Assembly: GCF_000002995.4 (NCBI RefSeq)
Contig: NW_025062478.1
Location: 12,148,001 to 12,212,000 of the forward strand
DNA from: Brugia malayi
Taxonomy: Eukaryota > Nematoda > Chromadorea > Rhabditida > Onchocercidae
Length of the DNA: 64,000 bases
Direction: 5' to 3'
Positions 1-15,400 of the stretch are shown here, piece by piece; position 1 is the stretch's first letter, and every line of letters begins with the position of its first letter. Both the position numbers and the translations under genes were made by a program. Under the pieces are notes generated by a model. That model did not search any database, was not told the origin of the DNA, and saw only the letters and a list, made by a program, of their open reading frames with translations.

Positions 1-284
1 ATTCAATAGTCTTTAAATTCAAGAAATTCAAGTACTTACCAATAATATAGGTTTAATTATACCATATAGCTTTTAAATTCAAATATTTAATGATATAGAT
101 CTAAATTTAGTTACTGTTTCTTTAAAAAAAAAAAAAAAAAAAACAAAAACAAATGCTGAATTCATTTGAAAGGTTAATTCTGATGCAAGAGAATGAATTG
201 AAGGATTTTATCTCCGCCACCGCAGAACTTCATATTTTTTCCGTCGTTCTCAGTTATTATAATTTATAGAAATCTTTCTTACAG

Positions 285-436
285 ACAAATCGAAGTGAAA
301 TATGTGAATCAGCAAGCTATATTAACAATTAAAAATGTGCAAAAGAAACATGAAGGCACTTATTATTGTCATGCGGAAAACGATTACGGAAAAACGGTTT
401 TGCCATGCAATTTACGCGTGACTGATACCGCCATTG
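285..436 (+). CDS. ttn-1: ttn-1 exon: C-terminal half of an Ig domain
   Basis: Preceded by acceptor ttacag and followed by gtacat. The frame starts after one base (incoming phase 2) and reads as the second half of an I-set Ig domain, with GTYYCHAENDYGK as the strand-F Y.C motif. The phase-2 entry is the same position at which five other Ig domains in this gene are interrupted, so the first half should lie just upstream of the window. Bases 1-284 are intron, with a poly(A) run near 124-142. Confidence 0.8.
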
Positions 437-3400
437 GTACATTTTTGTCTTATAAACTATGGAAATAGTGTTTTCCAATACTAGAATTAAATTCGAAATT
501 CAAATAATTTTCGGTCGATCAGTAGGAGTTGAACTTGACTTTGTGTTATCGATTGAAATGTTACAGATTGGTCCGAATCCACGCATAAAATGATTCGTTC
601 TCCGCTGATTTACACTTTAACAGAAACTGAAACGGAAGTATCTTCAAATGTTCATGTCACTCACGCTGCCGAATGCTACGATCATTATTTCTCCACTATT
701 CAGCCAGAAACTTTTGCATTGGGTTATTCGTGTCTTGCATCAACCAGTAAAATTCACGATGATTCCGTAATCATAACACGTGAATCGATGCAAAAAATGA
801 TTGAAAGAGAGCAAGAAGTAACGGAAGTAATGCTAAACGTAAATGTTGAACGTACACCGTCAGTTTTCAAGCATGATGCACGTATTTTACGATCAACAGA
901 TGAAAGCGTTACCATATGTCGACGTGAACCGCAATCTACGAGAGCAGAAGAAGTAATTCAAACTAATGATATACTTTTGATTGGTGATCAACGTGTCCTG
1001 AAACAACATCAATCAGTGGTTAATGCCATAACAACAGTTGTGTTCGAGAAGCCATCACAACGAGCTCTTCATGAAATTACCTGCTTATACGATGACAAGG
1101 TTATCAGTACAAAATTTTCTAGAATTAGATTGAAAGTGGTAATTAAAATTGGAATTGAATTAGAATTTTAAAAACTAGGCTTGTTGAATATTGAATGAAA
1201 TAGATGCTTCCACATATTGTATAGATAAACGAGCTTACATTTGAACATATTAGTGAGTAAACTGTTTCAGTAAACTAATAAATTACTTTATTATTGCTAT
1301 TATAACAAATTTTATCGTTTAAATCTTATATACAATGTTTCGAATTGCAGAGTATTAGTATCTCATTGCTTATATTAATTGTAACTACTTCTGTAATCTA
1401 CTTCTTTAATTACCATAAGTTGTAATTATTCTAGGCTTATGTAAGCAAAGAGAAAGTTCAAGCTGTTAGTACAATTGATCTTAAAAGAATTGAAATTGTC
1501 AATGAACTTATCAGTACCATTATGGCTACAGAGGTTTCTAAATTCTATTCTTTCAATAAATTTTCCTAAAACATTTCAGCAAATAATTAGTATGCTGGAA
1601 TTTTGTTTTGTTGTTTTATTCTTTTACCTAAATTATAGAGATTTAAAAAATTTTTTTTATGATTTAATTTAAAATAATATTATATCAACTATAATTGCAA
1701 TAAATACAGGAAAAGTTCCGTGAAGCATATGCGGAAGCAAACGTTGACGTAAGATGTCCGGATGCCATATTTGATCATTTCATAAAAATTATTGAATCGG
1801 AACAGGAAAATCTTAGCATACATTTGATTGCACCGATACTTGTAAAAAATCTTGTAACTTCCGATTTTCACTTGCAACAAAAATCGGAATCATTGCATGC
1901 AGAATCAATATTTATTGAATATCCAAGAAAGAATGCTACAGCTGAACAAAGAATTGTTATACTTCAAAGTTCATTCCAAAAATTCAGTGAAGCTATTACA
2001 TGGAACTTGAAAAAGGTTTCTATTGCTCAGTCTTAATTCATGTAAATAAATGAAAATAAAGAAGTAATTAAAAAAGTTTTTTCAATTTACTTTTTTTTTT
2101 AAGCTAGCTGCCAATTAGTGATAATGGAAATTTTATCATTAGTGAATTATCTATTATTTAATTTTACTGTAATTTAAGGGTAGTTTTACTTTACAGTTTT
2201 TGTTAATTTAACAGCTCAAATTGTATATCATTTCTTTTATACTTCAGATTTCTAAAGAAACAACAGAAGATGATATAACAGTAGCGCATGCAACTATTAA
2301 AGTATATAAACCGGAAGAGATCGGTGAGTATGTAACAACAGTTGTCGATACGAGGAGAATGGTTCCGGAATTACTTGCTATTGCTGCTGCAGCTAGCAAG
2401 CTTAAGGTTAATAAATTTTAAACATTAATTTTTTAGAAACTTCAAAATCATAATTCAATTTATAAATGACAATATTGATCGTTATTTTTTTTGTGTTTGT
2501 GTGTGTGTGTCTTTTAAATTTTTTGATTATCTTACTTATTTTACAGATTTTTTGATTAACTTATAATTATTTAATTTTTGAAGTATTTTATATTACGGTG
2601 CTCATTAGTACTATAATATTAAATGTTTTCAGAAAATTTCCTGACATATTTATTAAAATATTTTCTTATAAATTGATTAATTTTAGCTTACCAGCGTTTT
2701 TGTAACATTCACCAAGAAAGGAGATGTGGCACATCAAGCGCTTGTCATCGAATATGAAAGTTTTGTGGAAGATGAAGCAACTTTAAATGTTGCTATGCTT
2801 ACTGCTCCTGGATTTCATTCAAAGCAGGTGTGTATGTATGCATGTCAAATATCTGATGAAATGGTTTTAATTTCTAATAATTTTTATTAATAACAATTTT
2901 ATCAAAAATTTTTAAAATTTAAGGAAAGTATTTGGTCATATGAAAAGAAATATGAAAAATCTGAGGAAACTGAAGCAAATGTTATAGCTGTTTTTGTGGA
3001 AGTTAATGCTACATGTCCAAATCAGGTGACACTTCTTTTTTTTTTTTTTGTTAATCTCAATTATAGGAAAAAGTTAAATCATAAAAAACGATATTTCTTC
3101 TTTAACTAGCTAAAACTCATAATATTTGATTTTTTTTTTAATTAAACTGTTTCCTTATCCCGACAAAAATAGAAGGAAAAAACAGTAAGATTGAGAATTG
3201 TACAAAGGGTAATTCTTATTTTAATTCAATAATAATAATTTATGTTGAACCGGAAAACATTACATAATAAGATTGCTTATATTCTGATAATGATAAACAT
3301 CTGATAAGTTAGCCAATAATAAATGAAACAAACAAATTTTATTATAATAAGAAAAAAGAAAAATTCATATTTTTACATATTTTTAAATATTAAGATGATT

Positions 3401-6400
3401 GAACTGATAGCATCAGTTAGTCTACCGCCAACGGTTCATGATATTACGGATGTAACTCAACCTTTACAACCTTTGGAACCATCATCTATTTCATGGTCCG
3501 AATCATCATCCACAGGTTGATATAATTTTCTTTCTTACTATCACTGTTATTATTATTATTATCATTGTTGTCTTAGATAATTCAAATATTTTAAATTATA
3601 ATAATTTATGTTTCTTAATTTATTAATAAGCCATTTAATGTTTTTTTTTTTTTTTTTTTTTTTTTTTCAGAATCAACTAAATAATAGGAAAAATTTGTTT
3701 GTTCTAATAATACAATTGAGATATGCAAGATTAAAAAAAAACTTTTTAAATTATTTTTTTTTAAAGGATTATTTCAAGTACCAAAATTTATCAAAACATT
3801 GGAAAATACAACAGCAATAGTTGGACAATGCCATCAATTCAAATGTATTGTTAGTGGTACACCAGCACCAGTGATACGATGGTATGTAGATGGCGACGTC
3901 ATCCATAATTCCGGGTGAGTGCTTCCTCTTTTGCATCATTTCAAATAATTCGCGAAATTGCTATTGAATTAAATGGAATTTGTGTTTTAGATCATTTTAT
4001 GAAATAAATGAAATTTGTATTTTAGATCATTTTATGAAATAAATGAAATCTATTGTAGATCATTTTTGCATTGTATCAATGTAAGCATATATTAGCTATG
4101 AAATATAATCTTATAAAAGTATATTCATAGATTAGCATCTGTTTATTTTCTATAAGTTGGCTTTAGGCTTAGTATTTTTTGACTATCTCAATTTTATTAT
4201 TGTAAGCATTTTCGTTTATTTGAAATTTTAATATGAAATATCCATTATGCTTCAATTTTGCCATTATTGCTCTTCATATAATGAGTAAAAAACTAAGTTA
4301 AATTTTTCTAAATTTGTTCACTAATTTAAATATTTCTCTGTCATTTCTCAGATATTTGTTATTCGTGCCGACAATGTATTTTTATATTTTATGTTCTTTA
4401 AGCATTTATCAAATTATCTATGAAGACGGTGTTTGCATTCTGAAAATTCGAGAAGTTGCGATTGAAGATGAAGGTGAATATACCTGTGAAGCAACCAATG
4501 ATGCTGGTCAAGCGATCACAAAATGCTTCTTACAAACTATCAGTTAGTTTATTTTTTAGGCATCAACCGAACAGTTCCATTTTTATCTATTTTAGAAGAA
4601 AAAAAATTTTTTTTTTTTAATTTTAAATGAAAACTTTTTAGTTAGATTAGAAATATTTAAATTAAGGAAGTGAAAATGGTTATATATTTTTTGAAGTACA
4701 GTAATTTAAAAACTGGAAATAATTTCGTATTTTTGAAATAATTTATTTAAAAAAAAATTACTCGATGATAATTGATAATAATTTGATCAGCAGATGTGCT
4801 GTTACAAAGTACAAGATTTAAACGTTATAAGTGATGGTATGAAGTGAAAATTACGTTAGAGTAATTTCTTTTTGTCGTTCTTTTTAAATATCTATGAATT
4901 TTGCTACCCAAAGTATGGGCAACAACTTTATTACAAGCATTGATAATTGCATCGTATTCTATTCTCCATTTTATCTTATCTTTTTCAATCATTCTCTTCA
5001 GAACTATTCAAGAAATCATCAATCAAAATCTCTAATCATTAATTATGACTCTTCTTAAAATAGATTCTGGAATTCATGTTAATTTTTAAAAATGAAAATT
5101 TTCATTTTATCTTTTTTTTTTTTTACACTCTTTCATGCTTTTCCTTATTTTAGAGCAATTTTAATTACCAATGACTAGTTATCCTTTTATACTTTTTTTT
5201 TTTTTTTGCTTTATTTCTTCATTTGTTACGTTTAAGTCTCGTGTCTTTCACGCGGCATTTCTGCTCACATTTTCTTATCTATCCAATTATAATTGAAACC
5301 AATCATCAACAATAGTAATACTTTTTTTTTGGATGATAACATTCTTAATTTTGCATCATTTTATAGTATTGAATTTATATAGTAAAATAAAAAAATAAAT
5401 TGTAATTTTAGATGACAATGAAAATTTTCTACTTACTCATCCATTAAGTATTACTATTGCGCTTATAAACAATTTTTTTTTCTAACCAAGCATGTTAATA
5501 AATCTGTTTTTTTTTTAGAAAGGAAAACAGATATTTTTATTGCTTTCTAACCATATTAATTTTTTTTCTTCTTTTTTTTGCTAAAAATAACTTTATGGTA
5601 TTATGTTTTTAGCTGAAGCTGATGTTTTGAAATACCAGCAACAGTCCATAATTGAAAATATAGCATACAGCAACAATGGCAGGAATAACAACAACAAGAA
5701 CGACAATTGCGCATTTGTGGATAATATTAGTTCATCTAGTAATATTGATGGGATAGTGTATCAGAATCGTAGTGATAGTTGTAATAGTTTAGTAGAGATG
5801 AATAGTAATCATCGGAAACAATTTCTTATAGTTAATTATGAGTTTGCTCGAAATGAACCAGTAAGTGCTGAGACAGCGGTAATTGTGACACGTTATATTG
5901 CGCCACAGAAAGGATTGCTTACAAATTTGGCATCAGAGGAGCGAAGTTTTAATATTTCTGTTTTTTTGCCAGATGCTGCAATGAAGTGTGATTTTATTTG
6001 GGCATTAATTAATTGCGCAACTGTTGCATTGCATTTGAAATTATCACATCAAGCGAATGATTTTATCATTCAAAATTTTCTATCGCAACAAACTGAGGAA
6101 GCTTATTTACTGTTATCAGTGAGAAAATTAACATTTGAAAATGTTTACTTTGCAATTTATCAACCATGGGAAGAAATTTTATTGCTTAAAAAATCTGAAA
6201 ATGCATTTACATGGGATATTGAATTTTGTCGATCACAAAAACTGCGATTGGAAATGTCTATTAAAAATTCTACCGAGAATATCTGTGGCAGAAATGAACT
6301 TATGGAAAATATTGCAGTGCAAATGCTAGCTGATACTGTTGAAGAAAACGATGCAACAAATTTACTTCAAATGAAAGAAAGTGTCAATGAGTTGAAAGTT

Positions 6401-9400
6401 GCAATAAATGAGGGAAATATTCGCTCCAAAGATGAAGAAGAGAAAGAATCCGGAATTCCGATAATCCCTGAAAAAATCACTTGTAAAAAGGAAAAAGATG
6501 ATGATGATGATATTTCACTCAATGATGACAACAATCAGTTCAAGCATGAATTATTTCGACATACATCTGAAGCATCTGAAACGTATCCCGGAATCAGTAC
6601 CAAAACTTTAGCTACAATTCAACGATATGTAGATGAACTGTTTGATTTTGACTCTGCAGTACCTACGATTTCTACCGATACGAACATTTACAAGCAAAAT
6701 GATATCAATAAATTGGATACGACAAGTGATCAGATGGAGAATGACCCGTTTAAGGATTTTGCTAGTGACGACTATTTAAATTATTCATTTTGCCACAAAT
6801 TAGATTATGTTGAAGCAGTTCAGGATTTACCGATAGCCGAATTAACTTCAGCAAACAGTCATCTTGTAGAGAATGTCATGTTATCGTCTTGCTTAAATTC
6901 AAATCCAAATTTCAAAAATATGGTGCTTAGCAAAGAAAGCATTGAGCCAATGGTAACTAGATCATTAACATGTGAAGTTGGTTACAATTCAGATGACAAT
7001 TCGAGACAAAATCTTAGCAATTGTGAAAGTAAAGGAGATTATACTAAGTTAGATACTTGCAATAGTCTCAATACATTGGACAACATACAATTACATTCTC
7101 ATCTTACTACAGAAACCTATCCATTGTATTTTACAAGTTCGATAGAAAGCACAGATGCTGCTGCAACTTTTGATGCCAGCGAAGAATTTGATGTCTTCAC
7201 TGCTTCAACTAATCCTAGATTACAACATAATGAAAGTTACTCCACATCATTACCTATGCCTATAAGTGAGTGTAATCATTGTGTATTGGAAGATGATCAT
7301 ACAAAATTTTCCACTGTCAATCCGGAAGTTGTTGATGGCTCAACTTCAAAAATTACCGGAAAAGAATCACTTTCAACTCATAGTCCTGCTACCAACGAGT
7401 TATTGTCAAAGATTAAAGTAATTGATGAAGTTTGTAGAGAAATTGAGAATGAAATTGAAATGAAAACAGAAGATAACGAGGAAGTACTTCAAATTGAGCG
7501 TGCGATATATGATATATCGGAACGAATCGAACATCAGCAATCTGTAACAGAAGCTCAAGCAGAAGCAAGCGAAGAACTTCTAAAAACGATACTTGAAAAT
7601 ATTATCAAAAATATTGGACAGAATAGTATTACTAAAACAATGGCTGCTTATAAAAGACCAGTTGTATTATTGCGAGAAAAGTTGACAGATTTGGAAGAAA
7701 CATTGAAGAGAGAAGAATTAGAATTCAATGAGTCATCGATGAGACGATCAATTCCGGAGGTACATTCCAGATTTTCAAAATCATTTAGTGCTGAAGATGA
7801 GCATGTCAAATCTATTGAAGAATGTTCAATTGAGAGAGAAATTCGTGGAGTATCATTATGCGCATTGCAACAAATTGGAAGTATCAATAAGCAAGAGATT
7901 AGAAAGATGACACCATTGACATCAAATATTAAGGAACAACTTCAAAGTTTGGAATGTATGCTTGGAGAAGTTGAGGAGGAGGCAGAAGACGAAGAAGGTA
8001 TGAAAGAATTAAATGATGCTGATACTGCTGCTGCTGCTGCTACTGCGGGAGCTGAAGCTATCTTCCCGGTATATACCGATACTAAACAACATGAAGTGCA
8101 TAATATTCTGATGCAAATCAATAATGAAATAAGTATTATCAAACGTTGCTGCCAAAGAAATATCTCAAAGACAAGCATTGATGCTGCAGTTGGTTTATTG
8201 CATAAAGTACGCAATAATGTTTCCTCAATGACTGATCTAATATTAGTGTATCGAAAAAGACTTGGGAAGAAATCATCTATTGAGAAAGGATTAAATGTTA
8301 GTAGAGAAGGAATGAAATCATCGAAACGATCAACTCATCATTTATCACCTTATTCCAGGACTGGTTTCTTTTTTAAAACAGATGCTTCGGTTAATTTATA
8401 TTTTGTAAAACGTGAAGAATCAGAAGTTATCAATGCTATTGTCAAATTATTAAGTTTATCTGACAAATATGGCAAACAATTATCAAAAAGTGAAAATTCT
8501 CAAATTTCCACATATGATAATGCAATTTTTGATGATAAAAACAAGACTTTAGAAGAGATAAAAATTGATCCATTATGGACAGCTGTTTCGGAATCAACTA
8601 TCAACAAGGATGATGAAGTTTTCTCATCAAATTCTATTGATCCACAAGCTAATTCATTTTCACGTCATTCTACTCAAGAAGCAATTCCTGTTCGGCCTCC
8701 ACGAAAATCAAAAGAAATGAGTCAGCAAGGAGTTAGTTCACCATTATCACCGCCACCAATTCCGCCATTTCGTGTGAAGAAGCATCGTTCAAAATCATGT
8801 GATAATTATGAAAATTTTCTGATTCGATCATCCTCTTCTGATATGCCAAATTATCATCCAATGCCTGTGAATATGCAAACGGAGGATGAAGAAGTGTCGC
8901 AGTTTTACGTCGGTGATTGTTTAAAGCTAATGAATGATTTAAGCGTATCAATACCTAAACAGAAATCTCAAATATTTGATGAAAGAATTATCAATTATGA
9001 AGGAATTGTCAGAAAAGAAAACAGCTTTTATAATTGTTCGTATATTTGGCCATCTAAAGAAGCATACCACATTTTATTGGAAATATTTGATGAATCTAAT
9101 TCCATACAACTTTTATGCGAAGATTCTGACTATGCACCCGAATCTGTTATGCATTCATTATTGCTATTTGAGTCAACAGATAAGACTGGAGAGGAACTTG
9201 ACGGAACACTTTTGCAAACACTTGAAGATTTATCAGATATGAATATAAGTAAAGCTGAAACTATTACTGAAAATGATGCAAAATTGGACGAAAACTTTAC
9301 TGTGCTGGAAGATGAGAAGATTTCTACAACATTTAAATTAGATGAGAACTATAATGAAAATACTTCGAAATATCAAGTTTGTTTAGATCGAAATACAAAT

Positions 9401-12400
9401 GAAAATTCGAAATCAATCGATAATCTAAGAAGTAGTACATCCGAAAATGCTCTTTTTGAGAGCATTCAGAAGCCAACACAACATTCTCATATTTTCATGG
9501 ATACAAAAGCACACGAATCGACTGTAATAAATCCATTAGAGGATGAAGCAAATTCTTTGCATGAAATTGAATCAATTGATGATAAAGATGAAATTTTGGA
9601 TGAATTAGATGATCTAATGATAATATGCAATCCTCATGCTAGTATTATTGATGGCATTGATTTACTGCCAACAATAATGGAAGATAGTGAACATCCTAAA
9701 CTTGCAAATTCATTCATGTCTGTTAGCACAAATACAGTGATTGCTAATATTGATATGAAAGATGTACTGAACAATGATATTGAAGATGAAGAAAGTGATA
9801 TTACAGTAACATCAACATTAGAATCAACGATAACAGGATTGAATGATAGAATCACTCAGAATTTGCTTAATAAATATGACGAAGATGATGTCAACTATTT
9901 GGATAATTACAAGCGAAGAGTAATTGTAATATGTGAAAGTGATGCTGAACAAATATCAGACGAAATTACAATCAATGTACGCTATAAGAAGCCATCAAAT
10001 AAGCTTAAAGTGATAGCAATCTTATCACCTGAGATAGGTGCTAAGGCTGAAGCATATATGGTTATTGGTGAAGATTTTGATGTTCTAGTTGAACAACCAG
10101 ATGAAGTACAAAACATTACGGTGAATATTTTAGATCATATAAGTGATTCGATTAGTCTTGATTTGATGCTTCCAAATACAGTTGAAGTGGATTTATCGCT
10201 AAAACGCTGTGAACAATATGAAGGTATTCTATCATATCAAATTGAAAATCTAATTGATAGTGGAACTGATGAAGAGCGAATAAGTATGATAAGTGATAAC
10301 GATCATTATCATCATTCATCCAAAGCTACTGGAGATAAGGAACAACGTACCGGTATTCTTGTAAACATTATTGCACGAAGCATGCATGACATTGCGCGTG
10401 CTTCACTGGAAGAGATTCCTTGGGGAGAAGTATCTATGTATATTGTAATGCAACCTATTATGACTCGATCAAAAACTGACTCAGAAACCAGAAATTCGGT
10501 AATTCAAAATGTAACCGTATCGGAATCAAATGAAACTGAAAAACGTTCGTTGCATTCTCATGAATCAGTTTGCTCATTATCACAGCAGTCATTTGATTGG
10601 AGCGAATTTGGTGATCGAAATACCGGTGGACAAAATTTTAATATACCAAGCTATGTGGTTAGAGAAGGATCAACAGCTACAATTACATGCGAATTTAATA
10701 ATTTCTTAGCTCCTGGAAGTGTCATTGATTGGTTCAAGGGTAAAAATTTAATGCAAATTATACCCGGTAAAACGGATCGCATAAGTCATGATCTATTAGA
10801 GGTATTAGTTATTTCACATGTAAATTTAATGGATGGTGATATTTATAGCATTAGAGTGAATGATATGATTTATCCTGTTGCATACCTTATTATAGAGAAT
10901 GCTAATACAGCATCATTTGAAAAACTTAATGATGATAATGTACATTTTATAAGTCCGCCACAAACATTATTTGTAATGGAAGGACAACCATCAATTATTT
11001 CCTGTCAAGTAAATAGTGTAGATCAAAAAATTGAGTGGTGTAAAGATAATAAAAAATGGATAACTGAAAATGAAAGGATACGATTAGAAGCGGATCAATT
11101 TGGATTTCATCGATTAATTATTGATAAGTCTGAATTGGATGATCAGGGGACATATTATGCATTTTTGGGTGATCATTTCACAACAGTTACACTAGTTGTT
11201 GAAGGTAAGCATAGTTGATTTGCATTTAAAATTGCATTAAAATTTTTGCAGTTATAATTTAATGAAAATTTTTCCATGGTAATGTATTATATTAATTTAT
11301 GATACGATGAATGAGTCTTTTAAAAATAATTTTCATTAACAAAATTTTATTATAATCACAAACATAACAATTTTCATGCTAATTTTTTTTTTTGTTTTTG
11401 CTTTTCTGCTTTTTTTTTTTTTTTTTCAAATCGATTCTTCTATCTTACTAACTCTTCTTTTTATCTAATCTGTCTCCAATAACAGAACGCATTGACGAAC
11501 GTGAAGTGACAATCAGTGCACTGGGAACAGACACCGAAGAAGATGATTATCGTGAATATTTGGTACCTCTGGGTAGCACAGCAACAATTGCTTGTGAACT
11601 GGAAAATACCGATGAGGTGCAAGAATTGATATGGCGCAAAGATGGTAAACAAATTGAGTTTACAGATGATGGAAAAGTTGAACATGTAGTGAATGGCTTA
11701 AAGCATTATCTAGTGATTCATGATACAGAAGCTGATGATTCAGCATCTTATAGTATCTCTATTAATAATATGGAATTCAAGATTGCTCATTTATTGGTTA
11801 GCAATTATGCAACACCAATTGGTAGTAAATATACCAAACGTATCTCTAGAAATTCTCTACATTAATTTTCCTTTTTTTTTTTTTTTCTAATTCTATTCTG
11901 TTAATAAGAACTATCTAACTGTATGCAAATTCAGAAATTAAAATTTACTTAAATTGATTTCGTTTCAACTTTTCTAATAATAGAGAGAATTCGAAATGAT
12001 TTTCCATCAAGCTAAGTTAGCAATCGATTAAATGTAGAATGTCTGTCGTTGTTTTGTTGTAAAATGTTTAAATTACCTCAGAGATAAGGATGATTCCATG
12101 TAGTATAAATGCTAACTTCAGTCTTTTTCTTTGACTAATTAGTTTATAAGAAGTTTTGCTTTTTTTTTTCTCAAAAGAAAAATTTCATCGCTATATTTTG
12201 CTGTTTTTCTACGGAGAACATTTTTCACTTTCTTTTTTTTTTTTTTTGGAAATTGTTTGATAAATTAATAGACACAAGAAGTTTAGATAAGTAAAAGTTC
12301 TCTGCACAATTAGCTGTTTGTATAACTGATATATTCCGTTTAATTAGCTATCCTTGGAATCATCGGGTTATCCTTGTTTGGAACTCCATTTTGCCATTTT

Positions 12401-15400
12401 TATAAATTTTTTTTTTCTTAACAAATTTTTTATGTTCTTACTGAAAATAACTAAATCAGATCAAATTTTTATCATTTTTATAATGTTGTTGTTTTGATTA
12501 TTTGTCTGATAAGCTGATAACTTGTATCATATGTGTTATTGACTTATATTTCGCTCGTTCTTGCAACATTTTCGTTCGTTTCAAGTAAAACTTATTTCTG
12601 CTTATTCTTATATCACTACATATCATCATCATCATCATTATCATCGTCATTATCACTTCTTATCTTTTTTGTTGAAAGAAATATGAAACAATTAACAATG
12701 CTTGTATAAGGAGTATTTCTTTCTCTCACAAAAAATAAATTTTTCAGTATAATTGAATTCATATGAGTTATTCCAGTATTTTTACAACTATAATGAGGAA
12801 GGAATCAGTAATAATTAATTACTAATCTCAATATTTTCATATTTTCAAAAAATTTTTTAACAACTCAAAAATTTAAGAATAAATGAACAAAATTAATACA
12901 TTTTATGCCCAGATTAGAGAAAAGTCGATGGATTTTGTTTGAATTTGTTTGAGTTTTAAAATTTATACTTCCAAACTGGAAAATTAAATTGTTTTTTTAG
13001 CTCCTTCTCATAATGATTGATTGAAAATTTTTATAAAATACAAAACGATTAGTTGATAACATTTTTCGAAGTTATGGAGCAATGCTGAGAACAATGATCG
13101 AGAAATAAATGACCGAACAGAAATTTTCCAGAAAGAAGCATTTCAAAGACTGATAATATTCAAATTGTTTTGCTTGATTTACTCATTAGTAAGAATAGTT
13201 ATAATACTTTTAGCTAAATTTAGAGGTACAAATATTTATTAAATTAATGAGTTTTAATCATGACACAATGACAGTTAATCATAACATATTGATACGGAGT
13301 GCACGAATCAGTTAACAATATCAGATCATTTAAAAAAATGTTGACACTGAATTTTGATATCCGAAAATTGAGTTTCATGTATAAATAAACTTTAGCTATA
13401 TAAATAAATTTTAGCTTTTAAAAAATTCTAGCACATCCAATCAGTAATCCTGCATTTATACATTTACAAGGTTAATATAAAAATAATCATAAGATTACTG
13501 ATGATTGCCGAAAAAATATTTATGAAATCATGGTGTAGCAGATGTAATTATTGATTCATAATTGCAGCTGATTCTTCAAAATTTTTAACATTCCACCATT
13601 ATTTCTAAACAAATTTCAAACACGACAGCTATTTGAAAAGATATACACAAATATCCCTTATAAAATTTTATTCAAATTAATTTTACATAAGTGATGAAAT
13701 GATCATTTTCTCATTTCCCACGAAAAATAATTTTTTTTAAAAAATTGTTATCGATCGGTTTTGCAAAAGGAAAAAAAGAAAGAAAGAAAGGAAACGAAAA
13801 AAAAAAAAAAAGCTCTATCATTGTTTGCTTTTATCATTGGTCAAAAATATCTAATGAAATAGTTGAATATTTGCATTTTATAGCAAATGATCAAATTTGA
13901 ATTTGATTTCATTTTCTCACATTGAACTTTCAAATTTCAATTAAATCAAATTCTCAGTTATTCTGAACTGATAGAAATCTCCTCTTACAGGAGAATATTC
14001 AAGTCAAATTACAGTAGAAGAATCGCTGGTACCAATTGGTTCAGCTGCAACAATTCATTGTGAAACTATTACGCAACAATATTCATTGGATTGGCGCAAA
14101 AATCTGCGGCCAATTGTGCAAGATGAACGAATCGAAAGGAAAGATACGGCTGATGGATTTGAGCATAGTCTTACAATTTACAGTGTTCGAAAGAGTGACG
14201 AAGGCGAATATGGCGTTGTAATAAAAGATTCATATACTGCTGTCACCAAAATTACTGTAATTGGTAAGCATATAAAACAAAGCTAATATTTATTTTGCAA
14301 TTTGAGTTTCTTTAAAATTATTTTTTGCATAAGTTGAAAAAAAAAAAAAAAAAAAAAAGTTTAATAGTCCAAAAGAAAATTCGTGGTTAAAATTTCTCAA
14401 AACAAAAAAAAAAAAAAAAAATTTTTTTTAGAAAAATATATTTAAGAATTTTCTTTTAGAAACTTACTTTAGAAGATGAAATATAGAATTGAAAGAGATT
14501 TAAATAATTATAATATGATTATATTTCGATAATATTTGTTGTTCATTTGACTTGTTTTGTTTTACTGAAAAAAAAAAAAAAAAATTTCATTCCATTAAGA
14601 AATTCATTGTAGGCACTCGAATTAATCTTTTCATTATTATCCATAAACTTATTAACAATTTTAATTTAAAAAAAAAAAAAAATGGAAAAAAAGAAAGAAA
14701 TCATTGGTGGTTGTAATTATTATTTCTTTTAAAATCTTCACTAAAAACTATGAAATTATTTTTTTCATTTATAGAATCACAGGGACAAATTTCCACTGAA
14801 CATTTCGATATTTCATTACATCCAACAACAACAACAACGATAAATGAAGGATATCCACAATTACATGATGTTATCAGTCTTCAACAAGCACAAACAATGG
14901 AATCTTATCAGTTGTGTAATATGGAAGAATATTTTGATTTGCGATTTTCCATGCAATCATATGAAATTCCAGTGATTGTGAATGAGAAACGACTGATATC
15001 GATCAGTTATCTATCACATCAATTATCAATTCAATCGGTGGACAATGAGTTTCACATACATCGTGAGCCTTCTTATGCAATTAGCAACGATTTAACTTTT
15101 ATGGAAGTAACAATGATTGAGTGCAATTTTGTAACAACAAATGTTCATTTTCAATTTACATCTTCTACTTCAATTAGTTATGCTCTTGCTGAAGCTGTAG
15201 TACTAACACTGATTGCGCAACAGTCAGCATATATTCATCTCAGTTCACAATTCACTCAACTTACAACTAGTTTTATAAAATCGTTGGATGTAAGAGAATT
15301 AACCGTTGTTACAAATGTACAAGAAAAAATTGTCAAAAAATTAGGAATAAAATTAGATGATCGGTGGGTAAAATTAGATGTGATATTATTATCACCAATG

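Noticed and set aside
4314..4402. Hydrophobic transmembrane-like segment before the Ig half at 4403
   Set aside because: It is open intron sequence; using the acceptor at 4402 restores a normal Ig domain in the correct phase.
5603..5612. ATG at 5603 as the start of a separate gene
   Set aside because: It lies upstream of a splice acceptor (tttttag at 5606-5612); the incoming phase 1 from 4542 fits exactly, so the ATG is intronic.
14750..14774. ATG at 14750 as a gene start with a signal-like hydrophobic N-terminus
   Set aside because: Acceptor atttatag at 14767-14774 and phase 1 match the preceding Ig exon; the hydrophobic residues are translated polypyrimidine tract.
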